A DNA stretch of 64,000 bases from FEN-1219 sp036563665 (GTDB lineage Bacteria > Pseudomonadota > Gammaproteobacteria > Steroidobacterales > Rariloculaceae), in the NCBI GenBank assembly GCA_036563665.1, contig DATCLY010000041.1, forward strand, positions 101,843 through 165,842. Reading direction: 5' to 3'. The notes below the pieces were generated by a model. That model made no database searches. It saw only the letters and a program-made list of their open reading frames with translations, and was not told where the DNA came from. This document shows positions 1 through 8,954 of the stretch, piece after piece (the stretch's first letter is position 1; each line of letters starts with the position of its first letter). The position numbers and the translations under genes are program-made.

Positions 1-395
1 AAGGACACCAACTTCGCGTTCGTCAGCATAGGCAATCCTCCAATCCCCCTCGACGGAATCGTGAATGCTCGGCCCGTGGCCGCAGGCGCTGCGCTCACGC
101 ATCTTAGCGGTCCGTTGAAGAGCCCGCTCCACGCCCGCATGACGATGTACGAAGCGAGCGCGATCAGCAGGAACCGGCGCGCCATCGCCTCGCGCAGGTC
201 AGGGCCAGCGACGAGGCGATGAAGACCGTGATCGCCGCATGCACGGGGATCCAGGAACCGTTGGAGCGGCACGCCGCTCGGCTCCCCCGGGAGATCCCCT
301 GCACAGCGAGCGTTGCGATCCCGCGTCGCACCTGATTCATACTTACACGCGCAAGAGAGCTACCGTTCCGTCTTCATCGCCCGAGGCAGTCCCGC
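1..395. other. Left-edge region without a convincing gene
   Basis: No gene can be supported here. On the minus strand an ATG at 185 opens a frame that stays open to the window edge (61 codons, hydrophobic start MARRFLLIALASY). Just upstream on the same strand another short hydrophobic frame (WIPVHAAITVFIASSLAL, about 253 to 164) ends in a TGA. The two overlapping hydrophobic frames could be a frameshifted membrane protein, or chance in GC-rich DNA. The last 70 bases before 396 form the leader of the CitE-like gene; only a weak GAGG lies upstream of its ATG. Confidence 0.3.
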
Positions 396-1292
396 ATGAC
401 GATCCTGCGCAGTCCGCTCTTCGTCCCCGGCAACAAGGCCAACATGCTCGAGAAGGCGCTCGGCCTCGCCGTGCGCCCGGACGCGTACGTGCCGGACATG
501 GAGGATTCGGTGCCCGAAGCGGAGAAGGTCAGCGCCCGCGAGACGATCCGCGCGTTCCTGCCGCGGCTCGCCGCGACGCGGACTCCCGTCATTCCGCGCG
601 TGAACGCGCTCGACACCGGCCTCACCCGGGACGATCTCGCGGCCGTGGTCGGCCCGCACGTCTTCGGCGTGTCGATCGGCAAGGTGCGCTCCGCCGCCGA
701 CATCAGCCGGGTATCCAACCTGATCGGCGACCTCGAGCGCGACGCCGGCCTCGCGCTCGGCACCGTCAAGCTGCTGCCCTGGATCGAGACCGCCGAGGCG
801 ATCGTGCATTGCTACGAGATCTGCCGGGCGAGCGAGCGCATCGTGGCCGTGGCGTTCGGCGGCGAGGACTTCACGCACGACATGGGCGTCGAGCGTCTCG
901 AGGACGAATCGCAGGTAGCCTATGCGCGGTCCGCGCTGTGCGTCGCCGCTCGCGCCGCGCACGTGCTCGCGCTGGACACGCCCTACTTTCGGCTGCGCAA
1001 TCCCGAAGGGCTGCGTCTCAACGCGATCGCCGCGAAGAACATCGGCTTCAAGGGCAAGTTCGCGATCCACCCGGAGCAGATCGAGGTGCTCAACGAGTCG
1101 TTCGCGCCGTCCGAGCGCGAGATCGAGCACGCCCGGCGCGTCGTGGCGGCGTTCGAGGAAGCGGAGCGGCAAGGGCGCGGCTCCACGTCGCTCGACGGAT
1201 GGGTCATCGACGTGCCGGTCGTGAAGCGCGCGCGGGCGGTGCTGGCGCTCGCCGGGGAGAAGACGCGCGACCGAGGCGCGGATTCCGCGTAG
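396..1292 (+). CDS. CoA ester lyase, HpcH/HpaI aldolase / CitE-like family
   Basis: 298 residues, the usual length for CitE-like single-domain lyases that cleave or hydrolyse CoA thioesters such as citramalyl-, malyl- or citryl-CoA in the cytosol. Visible family motifs are the opening SPLFVPGNK, PDMEDSVPEAEK (acidic metal and substrate loop), GGEDFTHDMG (metal-binding Glu/Asp region) and the C-terminal GFKGKFAIHPEQIEVLN. No citrate lyase alpha or gamma gene is adjacent, so a stand-alone lyase (CLYBL- or malyl-CoA lyase-like) is more likely than citrate lyase. The ATG at 396 gives the standard N-terminus. The gene is monocistronic and converges on the DUF4159 gene. The family call is secure; the substrate is not known. 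Confidence 0.85.
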   Translation: MTILRSPLFVPGNKANMLEKALGLAVRPDAYVPDMEDSVPEAEKVSARETIRAFLPRLAATRTPVIPRVNALDTGLTRDDLAAVVGPHVFGVSIGKVRSAADISRVSNLIGDLERDAGLALGTVKLLPWIETAEAIVHCYEICRASERIVAVAFGGEDFTHDMGVERLEDESQVAYARSALCVAARAAHVLALDTPYFRLRNPEGLRLNAIAAKNIGFKGKFAIHPEQIEVLNESFAPSEREIEHARRVVAAFEEAERQGRGSTSLDGWVIDVPVVKRARAVLALAGEKTRDRGADSA

Positions 1293-1395
1293 CGCGAAGA
1301 AGCCGCAGCAACGCCGTCGCGGCTTAGCGAATCGCCCCCGCGGGCGATGCACGGGTCAGGCGCGTCCGGGACCGGCGGGGCCGGAGCAGCGTGCG

Positions 1396-2244
1396 TCAGT
1401 GCGACAACCCGTACACGACGATGTTCACGCCGATCACGTAGGCCTGGGTCGAGTACGTCTCGAAGTACCACTGGCCGTATGCCTCGCGCTCCCAGCCGTC
1501 CCCGACATCGGTGTTGTGGGTGGCCACGGCCATGAGGCGGCCGTCGTCGTCGAAGTAGCCGCGAAAGTGCACGGGCTCCACGCGGTTGGCAGGCTGGCGG
1601 TGAATCCAGGGAGGATCGGTCTTCCACCCGCGCACCGCGAAGTCCTGCGCCGGGATCTGCGGCGCGCCGGGCAGGTCGAACACGGCGTGGAGCACCGGAT
1701 GGTCGGCCGGGATGTCCTGCCAGCGGATCTCGGGCAGCACGTCGGCCATGATGCGCTCCACGTTCCACCACTCCGCATCGCCCCAGAAGTCGTCGATCCA
1801 GAGAAATCCGCCCCGGAGCAGATACTCGCGCAGCCGGGCCTTCTCCTCGTCCGACAGGCGCATGTAGCCCGGGTCGCACATGTAGAGGAACGGGAAGTCG
1901 AAAACGTCCTCGTCGGTGAGTCGCCGCGCCACGCCGTGCGGGTGCGGCACTACGGAGGAAAGCTGGCGGAGCCGGTGCGCGAAGTTCTCGTCCCCTTGCG
2001 GGTAGTCGGTCTCCCAGCGCTCCCAGGTGCGGCCGTCGTAGTTGTACACGGCCTCGCCCCAGCCGCCGACGCTGTCGTAGCGCAGGCGCGCGAACACGAG
2101 CTCCGGGCTGTCGGAGAAGCGGGCCGCGCCCGGCTCGTCGGCGTGCGCGCCGGGCGCGGCGGCCGAGAGCGCCGCGAGCATCAAGCTCGCCGACCGCCTC
2201 GCGATGCGCGGCGGCGATGCCCTCGCCGTCCTCGATATTCGCAC
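1396..2244 (-). CDS. DUF4159 domain protein, exported
   Basis: About 282 residues. A GTG start at 2244 is preferred because GGAGGAAGA lies 7 bases upstream; a longer frame to 2292 has no such site. The N-terminus has a basic stretch and a hydrophobic segment (SLMLAALSAAAPGAHA) ending in a likely signal peptidase site. The mature part resembles DUF4159: FVFARLRYD-like opening (here LVFARLRYDSVGGWGEAVYNYDG), LTDEDVFDFPFLYM, a central RGGFLWIDDFWG and DHPVLHAVFDL. DUF4159 often occurs with MoxR/DUF58 Bat-type genes, but here it stands alone between convergent and divergent neighbours. Function unknown; its predicted fold is glutamine amidotransferase-like in the family, which I infer rather than see. 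Confidence 0.7.
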   Translation of the reverse strand: MRISRTARASPPRIARRSASLMLAALSAAAPGAHADEPGAARFSDSPELVFARLRYDSVGGWGEAVYNYDGRTWERWETDYPQGDENFAHRLRQLSSVVPHPHGVARRLTDEDVFDFPFLYMCDPGYMRLSDEEKARLREYLLRGGFLWIDDFWGDAEWWNVERIMADVLPEIRWQDIPADHPVLHAVFDLPGAPQIPAQDFAVRGWKTDPPWIHRQPANRVEPVHFRGYFDDDGRLMAVATHNTDVGDGWEREAYGQWYFETYSTQAYVIGVNIVVYGLSH

Positions 2245-2361
2245 AGGGTCTTCCTCCACGCCGGGCACGTGCGAACCTTGGAAGCGTAGCACTTCGGCGG
2301 GCGCCCGGCCGCCGGGTTACCATCGACGGTGTTCGCCGCGAGCGCTGGTCGGGAGACGCGC

Positions 2362-3102
2362 ATGACCGCCGAGCCGCTGCCCCGGAAACGCAACCTGCCG
2401 ACGACCGTCGTGGCGAAGCGCGTAGACCTCACGGCGGACCACTTCAAGCTGTGGCTCGAGCGCCCCGCCGGCTTCGATTTCCTGCCCGGGCAGTACATCA
2501 CCGTCGGCGTGGACGGCATCGAGCGCCCTTACTCGATCGTCTCCTCGCCGCGGGAGCCGCTCATCGAGCTCTTCGTCGAGCGCATTCCGCCGCCGGAAGG
2601 CAAGCTCACGCCGCGGCTGCATGCGCTGCGAGTGGGCGACTCGGTCACGATCCGGCCGCGCGCGAAGGGCGTGTTTCTGCTGAGGCCCGCGTTCCGCAAT
2701 CACCTCTTCATCGCCACCGTGACGGGCATCGCCCCCTTCATGAGCATGCTCCGTCATTGGGCGGAGGCGCCTTACGGGGAGCTCTCGTTCTACGTGCTCG
2801 ACGGCGCGAGCTACATGGAACAGTTCTGCTACGACGATGAGCTCCGGGCGCTCGCCGCGCTCCATCCCAGCGTGCGCTTCGTGCCCACCTGCTCCCGGCC
2901 GGCCGATCCCCGCAACGCGGGCTGGCGCGGCGTCACCGGGCGAGTGAATCTGATCGCCGAGCGATTCGTCAAAGAATGGGGCCTGAGACCCGAGGACACC
3001 TGCATCTACGCCTGCGGGCATCCGCAGATGATCGCGGACGTGAAGGCGCGTTTCGGCCACGCGTTCGAGGTAGCCGAGGAACGCTACTGGAAGGAGCGCT
3101 GA
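2362..3102 (+). CDS. FAD/NAD(P)-binding oxidoreductase, ferredoxin-NADP reductase type
   Basis: 246 residues starting at the ATG at 2362. The FAD domain shows LPGQYITVGV and the RPYSIVSS flavin-binding motif; the nicotinamide domain shows TGIAPFMSMLRHW and YACGHPQMI, the conserved C-G-H-P ending of ferredoxin reductase-like enzymes. It lacks an iron-sulfur domain, so it is a one-component flavoprotein of the Fpr class that moves electrons between NAD(P)H and ferredoxin, flavodoxin or an oxygenase. The C-terminus YWKER ends in aromatic and basic residues as in bacterial Fpr enzymes. No ferredoxin gene is adjacent. A GC-rich hairpin lies after the stop. Confidence 0.8.
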   Translation: MTAEPLPRKRNLPTTVVAKRVDLTADHFKLWLERPAGFDFLPGQYITVGVDGIERPYSIVSSPREPLIELFVERIPPPEGKLTPRLHALRVGDSVTIRPRAKGVFLLRPAFRNHLFIATVTGIAPFMSMLRHWAEAPYGELSFYVLDGASYMEQFCYDDELRALAALHPSVRFVPTCSRPADPRNAGWRGVTGRVNLIAERFVKEWGLRPEDTCIYACGHPQMIADVKARFGHAFEVAEERYWKER

Positions 3103-3113
3103 GCTCCGCGCCC

Positions 3114-3134
3114 GCGCGCGAGACGGCCGCGCGC
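3114..3134. terminator. GC hairpin between convergent genes
   Basis: GCGCGCG and CGCGCGC form a 7-bp stem around a 7-base loop between the stop of the reductase gene and the stop of the serine hydrolase gene. There is no T tract, so a terminator role is only suggested by position. Confidence 0.25.
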
Positions 3135-3142
3135 GCCGCCGG

Positions 3143-5227
3143 TCAGGGATCCCAGGGCGTCAGCGCGCCCCACCGCGCGAGCAGCGCGCCGCAGGCCGCG
3201 AACGCGAGCGCGGCCAGCGTGTAACGCAGCCGCCGCCAGCGCGACCAGCCTTGCGCCCCCTCGGCGCGGCCACGCCGCGGCCCGAGCCACGCGGCGGGCA
3301 CGAGCAGCAGCGCGAGCAGCGACAGCACGGCGGCGGCGAGCATCGCCCACGACGCGGCCAGCATGGAGCGGAGGGGCCACTCGTACATGAACGGGGCGAC
3401 GTCGCCCGACACGCGCCCGGCGACGAGCGCGAACGCGACCGCTGCCGCGAGCCAGACGAGCGCCGCGGCGAGCTGCACGCGGCCGGCCACGCGCTGCACG
3501 CCGGTCGCGGGCAACGCGCGCCCGAACGCGGCGACACGCCCCGCCACCGTGCCGCCCGCCGCGAGCAGCGCGAGCGCCACGACGAGGATCAACGTGGGCA
3601 CCTGCTCGAGCGGCCCCACGCGCTCGAACGCCACCGCCGAGAGCACGACGGCGCCGACGCGGCCGTCCTCGCGGCGGAACAGCACGCCGCCCGGCCCGTC
3701 GTCGCTGCCGGCCGCCGGGCGGAACACCTCCGGCGGGCCCGCCGGCACGAGCTTCCGCCGCTCGCCGCCCGCCGTCAGCACCACGAAGCCGTCCGGCGTC
3801 GCGGCCGCGCGCATGGTGCCCGAAAGCCGCACGAGGAAACCTTCGAGGCCGTGATAGGCCCGGCGCGTGGTGAGATAGTGGCCCGCGTACTCCGCGGCCT
3901 GGCGCGCGTCGAGCGGGCTCTCGTCCGGCGCGCGTCGGCCCGGCCCGTAGAAGTGCTCCACCACGCGCGCCGGCAGCGGGCCGCTGAGCCGCGCGCCGCC
4001 CGCCGTGTTGGTCGCCACGAAGATGCCGAGGCGGAGCTCTGGCACCACCGTCATGTTGGTGAAGAACGAAAGCGTCCCCCCGTCATGGCCGAAGCCGCGA
4101 AAACCGCCCGGCAACGGGAGCTCGAAGAGGCCGCCGTTCACCGTGCCCACGGCGGGCGGCAGCTCGATCATCGGCTCGCGGAACGCGGCGGCTGTCCGGC
4201 CGCCGTAGATCCGCACGCCGTCGAGCACGCCCTCCTGCAGCAGCAACAGCATGTAGCGGCCCATGTCGAGCGCGCTCGCGGACATCGCGCCGGCGGGGCC
4301 GATCTGCGTGATGTACTCGAAGCCGCGCTCGCGGTGCTCGAGGCCCGTCCACCAGAACCCTGCCGAGAGGTCCGCCGCGCGCGCCTCCGGCATGGGCGCG
4401 GGCAAGTCGGCCCGGGGCGGATAAGGCTCGCGCGCGCTGATGTGCGTCACGCCGAGCGGGTCCAGGATCTCGCGCTCGACGAGGTCCTGCCAGGTCACGC
4501 CGGTCACCTGCTCGAGGATGACGCCGGCGAGCGCCGTGCTGTAGTTCGAGTAGGACGACAGCAGCCCGGGCTCGCGCACGCGTCGCGGTTGCTCGTCGCG
4601 CAGGAAGTCGTGCAGCGTGCGCACGCGCTCCGGACGATCCACGAACAGGATGCCGAGCGCGTGGTCCTCGAACCCCGCGGAGTGGCTCATGAGGTGCCAC
4701 GCGCGAACGGGCTCCGCGAAGGGCTCGTCGGGAATACGCAAGTCCACCGGCAGGTACGCGTTCACGGGCGCGTCGAGCTCGATCTCCCCGCGCTCCACCG
4801 CCCGCATCAGGGCGATCCACGTGAACGTCTTGGTGATCGAGCCGATCCTGAAGAGCGTGGTGGCGGCGTCCACGGGCCGCGGCGGATCGAGATCGGCGAA
4901 GCCGTAGCCCTTCGCGAGCACCACCGCGCCGTCCTGGACGACGCACACCGCCGCGCCCGCGATGTGCAGATCGTCCATCGCGAGGCGCACGGTGGCATCG
5001 ATGAACGCCTCGAGCTCCGCCGGCGGGATCGACTGGTGGGGCGCAAGGCGCGGCTCGCTTCGCGCGGCGCTAGCGAGCGCGGGCGTCTCGGGCGGCGCGG
5101 ACGGCAGGACCTCGGCCGGCTCGTCGGGCCGGAGCTCGTCCGGGATCTGCGCGGCCGCCGGCGAGGCCGGGGCCGCGGCCGCGAGCAGCAGCGAAGCGGC
5201 GATGCGTGCTCGGATCGATGCCCGCAT
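3143..5227 (-). CDS. Serine hydrolase, class C beta-lactamase fold, with C-terminal membrane domain
   Basis: 694 residues. A signal peptide (AASLLLAAAAPASPAAA) is followed by a Pro-rich linker and a penicillin-binding-like hydrolase domain (about 70-430) with all three motifs: SITK at 130-133 (nucleophile Ser130 and Lys133), YSN at 226-228 and HDGG at 381-384. A beta-rich insert (about 440-560) follows, then four or five hydrophobic segments (about 565-690) that anchor the C-terminus in the membrane. This layout is found in periplasmic beta-lactamase family esterases or peptidases with DUF3471-like and membrane tails. Likely acts on a small ester, amide or peptide outside the cytoplasm; substrate unknown. 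It lies 28 bases downstream of the molybdopterin subunit gene on the same strand and may be cotranscribed. Confidence 0.8.
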   Translation of the reverse strand: MRASIRARIAASLLLAAAAPASPAAAQIPDELRPDEPAEVLPSAPPETPALASAARSEPRLAPHQSIPPAELEAFIDATVRLAMDDLHIAGAAVCVVQDGAVVLAKGYGFADLDPPRPVDAATTLFRIGSITKTFTWIALMRAVERGEIELDAPVNAYLPVDLRIPDEPFAEPVRAWHLMSHSAGFEDHALGILFVDRPERVRTLHDFLRDEQPRRVREPGLLSSYSNYSTALAGVILEQVTGVTWQDLVEREILDPLGVTHISAREPYPPRADLPAPMPEARAADLSAGFWWTGLEHRERGFEYITQIGPAGAMSASALDMGRYMLLLLQEGVLDGVRIYGGRTAAAFREPMIELPPAVGTVNGGLFELPLPGGFRGFGHDGGTLSFFTNMTVVPELRLGIFVATNTAGGARLSGPLPARVVEHFYGPGRRAPDESPLDARQAAEYAGHYLTTRRAYHGLEGFLVRLSGTMRAAATPDGFVVLTAGGERRKLVPAGPPEVFRPAAGSDDGPGGVLFRREDGRVGAVVLSAVAFERVGPLEQVPTLILVVALALLAAGGTVAGRVAAFGRALPATGVQRVAGRVQLAAALVWLAAAVAFALVAGRVSGDVAPFMYEWPLRSMLAASWAMLAAAVLSLLALLLVPAAWLGPRRGRAEGAQGWSRWRRLRYTLAALAFAACGALLARWGALTPWDP

Positions 5228-5255
5228 GGCGCCGCTCCGCGGGCGCGCTCTTCGG

Positions 5256-7670
5256 CTACGCCGTGTTCACCTGCAGCGGCCTGTGCGACTGCGGCCGTCC
5301 CGAGAGCGCGTTCACGATCTGGTCCGGCGTGACCGGCGTGCGGTTGAAGACGTGTCCGCCCATCGCGTCGGAGATGGCACAGAGCAGCGCCGCCGCGCCC
5401 GCGCCCATCACGGGCTCGCCGATGCCCTTGGTGCCGAGGGGGCTCTGCGGGTCGGGCTGATCCACCCAGTCGGCGCGCATCACGGACGGCACGTCGAGGT
5501 AGCTCGGCGGCTTCGCCTGGTAGAGCCCGACGTTGCCGGGCAACCCGTTCTGCGGGTCGTAGATCTGCCGCTCGAGCGTGGCGAGGCCGAAGCCCATCAC
5601 GGCGCCGCCCTTGATCTGCTGGGCGAGGCCCTGCGGATGGATCACGGTGCCGCAGTCCGCCACGGCGAGATAGTCCACGATCTCGAACTTGCCCGTCTCG
5701 ACGTCGAGCTCGACCTGCGCGAAGCCCACGCAGAACGCCGACGGCGCCGCCGTGATCGGCAGGTTGTCCTTCGCCACGCCGATGAGGCCCGTGCCGGCGA
5801 GCGACTGCACCGCCTGCGCGGTCATCGGGTTGATGTCGGTGGGCACCTCGTGGCCGTCGAACTTGCCGCCGAGCTCGATCGCCCGCTGCGCGGCCTGGGC
5901 GAACGTCAGGCTCTTCCCCGCATCCGCCTTCGCGAACACCTTGCCTTCGCCCACGTCGTAATCGTCCGGCGCGCCGCCGAGGTCCATGGCCGCGATCTCC
6001 TTGAGCTTCGCGAGCGCGTCCTGGGCGGCCACGTAGTTCGTGCGCGCCATCGTGAACGAGGTGTTGCTGCCGAACTGCCCGATGTTCCAGGGCAGCCCCT
6101 TACGCGTGTCTCCGCGCTCCACGATGCAATCGTCCCAGTTGGCCTTGAGCACCTCGGCGGCGATGCGCGCCGTGCCGGTGTGCGAGTAGGTGCCGAGGTT
6201 GCCCACGCCCGTGTGGATATGGAGCTTGCCGTCGGGCGTGATGCGGACGATGCCGTCGAACCCGGCGAAGCCCGCCGGGTGGTAGGCCTGACCGACGCCG
6301 ACGCCGGTGACCTTCGAGCCGTTGCGCCGGCCCGAGAGCGCCTTCTTCTGCTCCCAGCCGAAAGCTTCAGCCCCCTTGGCGAGCGCCTCGCGCAGATAGC
6401 AGCTCGTGACCGGGCCCTGCTCCGCCCCGACCTTCGCGTCCTGCCCGGGCGCGTTTACCCGGCGGATCTCGTAGCGGTCGAGGCCGAGCTGCCGCGCGGC
6501 CTTGTCGATCAGCGGCTCGACGATGGCCACCGTCTGGTTGTGGCCGGGACCGCGCTGCGCGGAGCGCGGCGGCGTGTTGGTCAGCACGGCGATGCCGCGG
6601 AAGCGCATCGCGAGCGGCTGATAGAGGATCGAGACCGTCTCGCCCGCGGCCGGCCAATCCGGGAAGCCCGTCGTGGGCCCGTTCTCCTGCACGACGAAGA
6701 GATCCGCCGCCGTCACGCGGCCGGTCTTGTCGAAGCCCATGCGAATGCGGCCCTGGAACCCGGTGCGCGCGTGGCCCAAGTAGTACTCCTCGGCGCGGCT
6801 GATCCGCATCATCACCGGTCGGCCGATCTTCTTCGACATGTGCGCCGGGATGGACATGACGGGATACGCGGAGCCCTTCGAGCCGAAGCCGCCGCCGCAG
6901 TTCTCCGCCACGTACACCAAGTCCTCCGGCGGGATGCCGATGTAGGCGGCGAGCGCCGGCACCACGAAGCTCTGGCTCTGCGTGGAGCCGTACACGTAGC
7001 ACTTGCCGTTCTCCCAGTACGCCATCGCGGAGCGCGGCTCCATCGAATGGTGGGAGTTGCTGGCCGTGACGAAGCTCTCGTCGAGCACGAGCGCCGCCTT
7101 CGCGAAGCCTTCCTCGAGGTCGCCGTAGGACCACTCGACCATCGGCTCGCCCGTCGGCAGCTGCCCGTCCTGCGCGTTGGCGAAAGCCGCCGCCGACCAC
7201 TTCATCTGCTTGAGCGTGGGAGGACCGGTGAGCCGGTTGTCGATGACGTTGCCGTCCGTGCGCGCGTCCGGGCCGCCGGGGAACAGGCTCTGCAGCGGAT
7301 CCACCGTGAACGGCAGCTCCTCGTAGTCGATCTGGATCAGGTCGATGGCGTCCTGCGCGGTGGTCTCGTCCACCGCCGCCACGGCGAGGATCGGCTGACC
7401 GACGAACATCGGCTCGTTGGTGAGGATGGGATCGTTCGGCGGCGGCTGCGCGGGCACGTCGTCGGCCGTGAGGATGCCGAGCACGCCCTCGAGCGCGAGC
7501 GCCTTCGACGCGTCGATGTTGCGCACGCGCGCGTGCGGCATCGGCGAGAGCAACAGCTTGCAGAACACCATGCCGTCGGCGCGGAAGTCCTCGGCGTATT
7601 TCGCCCGGCCCGTCACCTTGCCAAGCACGTCGGGCGGGACGAAGTTCTTGCCCAAGAGCTCGTATGCCAT
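5256..7670 (-). CDS. Xanthine dehydrogenase family protein, molybdopterin-binding large subunit
   Basis: 804 residues, start ATG 7670 with GAGGT 6 bases upstream. The opening DVLGKVTGRAKYAEDF and SPMPHARV motif are the aldehyde oxidase/xanthine dehydrogenase a/b hammerhead domain; the molybdenum-cofactor part has GGGFGSKGS, GPGHNQT and the catalytic GTKGIGEP with the base Glu at about residue 752. Such subunits hydroxylate aldehydes or N-heterocycles at a molybdenum centre and normally work with a 2Fe-2S subunit and an FAD subunit. Neither is encoded anywhere in this window, so partners must lie elsewhere or the protein uses another electron carrier. No Tat signal is seen at the N-terminus, so it is probably cytoplasmic. 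Substrate unknown. Confidence 0.85.
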   Translation of the reverse strand: MAYELLGKNFVPPDVLGKVTGRAKYAEDFRADGMVFCKLLLSPMPHARVRNIDASKALALEGVLGILTADDVPAQPPPNDPILTNEPMFVGQPILAVAAVDETTAQDAIDLIQIDYEELPFTVDPLQSLFPGGPDARTDGNVIDNRLTGPPTLKQMKWSAAAFANAQDGQLPTGEPMVEWSYGDLEEGFAKAALVLDESFVTASNSHHSMEPRSAMAYWENGKCYVYGSTQSQSFVVPALAAYIGIPPEDLVYVAENCGGGFGSKGSAYPVMSIPAHMSKKIGRPVMMRISRAEEYYLGHARTGFQGRIRMGFDKTGRVTAADLFVVQENGPTTGFPDWPAAGETVSILYQPLAMRFRGIAVLTNTPPRSAQRGPGHNQTVAIVEPLIDKAARQLGLDRYEIRRVNAPGQDAKVGAEQGPVTSCYLREALAKGAEAFGWEQKKALSGRRNGSKVTGVGVGQAYHPAGFAGFDGIVRITPDGKLHIHTGVGNLGTYSHTGTARIAAEVLKANWDDCIVERGDTRKGLPWNIGQFGSNTSFTMARTNYVAAQDALAKLKEIAAMDLGGAPDDYDVGEGKVFAKADAGKSLTFAQAAQRAIELGGKFDGHEVPTDINPMTAQAVQSLAGTGLIGVAKDNLPITAAPSAFCVGFAQVELDVETGKFEIVDYLAVADCGTVIHPQGLAQQIKGGAVMGFGLATLERQIYDPQNGLPGNVGLYQAKPPSYLDVPSVMRADWVDQPDPQSPLGTKGIGEPVMGAGAAALLCAISDAMGGHVFNRTPVTPDQIVNALSGRPQSHRPLQVNTA

Positions 7671-7822
7671 GCTGCTACCTCGCTATTGCCTCGATCCGGC
7701 TGGCGGACCATCGCGGCGGGACCGTCGCTTCGAGCGGCTCGAAAGGAGATCGCGGCACGCTCCTGCGGCCCCGTCGCTCGGCGTCGCCGGGTCCCGAGCG
7801 GCGCCGGGCCCTCGGGCCGTTC

Positions 7823-7831
7823 TGCTACACT
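7823..7831 (+). promoter_or_regulatory. Possible extended -10 promoter element
   Basis: TGCTACACT (TGN followed by TACACT) lies in the divergent region between the molybdopterin subunit gene and the hydratase/lyase gene, about 80 bases before the latter. No good -35 is visible at the usual distance. Weak evidence. Confidence 0.25.
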
Positions 7832-7912
7832 CAGCCCCCCGACGACCTGGGTGCATAGCCTACAACAATCCCGGCGCCGCGACAGCGGCGTCCCCCGAGC
7901 TGGAGTGAGGGA

Positions 7913-8752
7913 ATGACGCAAAAGAAGGAGCCTTGGGGCAAGAACGTGCTCGTCGAGTTCGAGGACGGGATCGCCTGGGTGACGCTCAACCGCCCGGAGA
8001 AACGCAACGCCATGAGCCCGGCGCTCAACGAGGAGATGATGCACACGGTGCACGCCCTCGCCACCGACGACCGCTGCCGGGTGTTCGTGCTGACCGGCGC
8101 CGGAGAGTCCTTCGCCGCCGGCATGGATCTCAAGGAGTACTTCCGGGAGACCGACAACCAGCCCGACCTCGTGATCCTGCACGTGCGGCGGGTGGCCGAG
8201 GAATGGCAGTGGCGGCGGCTGCGCGACTACCCGAAGCCCACCATCGCCATGGTGAACGGCTGGTGCTTCGGCGGCGCGTTCACGCCCGTGGTCGCCTGCG
8301 ACCTCGCGATCGCCGCGGACGAGGCGGTCTTCGGGCTCTCCGAGGTGAACTGGGGCATCATCCCCGCGGGCAACGTCACCAAGGCGGTGAGCGAGACCAT
8401 CGGCTACCGCCAGGCGCTCTACTACGCCATGACCGGCAAGACCTTCACCGGCCGCGAGGCGGCCGCCATGGGTCTCGTGAACGAATCCGTGCCGCGCGAG
8501 CGGCTGCGCGAGCACACGCGCGCGCTCGCCCAGGTGCTGCTCGAGAAGAACCAGACCGTGCTGCGCGGCATCAAGATCGCGATGAAGCGCGTGAAGTACA
8601 TGGATTGGGAAGTGTCCGCCGACTATCTCTACGCGAAGATGGGCGAGGCGCTCCATTTCGGCGCGGGCGAGAATCGCGCGAACGCCATGCGGGCGTTCCT
8701 GGACGAGAAGCGGTTCCGGCCCGGCCTCGAGCACTTCAAGGACACCAAATGA
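7913..8752 (+). CDS. ech: p-Hydroxycinnamoyl-CoA hydratase/lyase (feruloyl-CoA hydratase/aldolase type)
   Basis: 279 residues of the crotonase superfamily, very close in pattern to the Pseudomonas HCHL that turns feruloyl- or coumaroyl-CoA into vanillin or 4-hydroxybenzaldehyde plus acetyl-CoA. Shared signatures: LNRPEKRNAMSP, AGMDLKEYFRE (Tyr76, HCHL Tyr75), MVNGWCFGGAF, FGLSEVNWG with the catalytic Glu144 (HCHL Glu143), GLVNESVP and DYLYAKM (HCHL Tyr239 region). One active-site change is visible: HCHL Ser123 is Thr124 here. The upstream sequence GGAGTGAGGGA precedes the ATG. No feruloyl-CoA synthetase or vanillin dehydrogenase gene is nearby, so the pathway is not complete in this window. 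A block of palindromic repeats follows the stop. Confidence 0.85.
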   Translation: MTQKKEPWGKNVLVEFEDGIAWVTLNRPEKRNAMSPALNEEMMHTVHALATDDRCRVFVLTGAGESFAAGMDLKEYFRETDNQPDLVILHVRRVAEEWQWRRLRDYPKPTIAMVNGWCFGGAFTPVVACDLAIAADEAVFGLSEVNWGIIPAGNVTKAVSETIGYRQALYYAMTGKTFTGREAAAMGLVNESVPRERLREHTRALAQVLLEKNQTVLRGIKIAMKRVKYMDWEVSADYLYAKMGEALHFGAGENRANAMRAFLDEKRFRPGLEHFKDTK

Positions 8753-8770
8753 ATCGCGCTCGCGCCTGAC

Positions 8771-8934
8771 GAAGCCTGTGGGAGCGCCTTTCCAGGCGCG
8801 ATCTCGTCGTTCGGCGCGGCTAAGATCGGGGCTGGAAAGCCGCTCCTACCCGGCTGTCAGGCGTAGGGGCGTCTTTCCGGGCGCGATCTCTTCGTTGGGC
8901 GCGGGTGGGATCGCGGCTGGAAAGCCGCTCCAAC
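8771..8934. repeat. REP-like palindromic repeats, four units in alternating orientation
   Basis: Four short palindromic units between the hydratase/lyase and the first PQQ dehydrogenase: a plus-oriented unit with hairpin GCGCCTTTCCAGGCGC (from 8771), a reversed unit GGCTGGAAAGCCGCTCC (from 8824), a degenerate plus unit (from 8861) and another reversed unit (8909-8934). The alternating order resembles BIME-type clusters built from REP sequences. The same family recurs in about ten other intergenic places in the window. Confidence 0.8.
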
Positions 8935-8954
8935 CCGTGGACGTTGGGGGAAAC

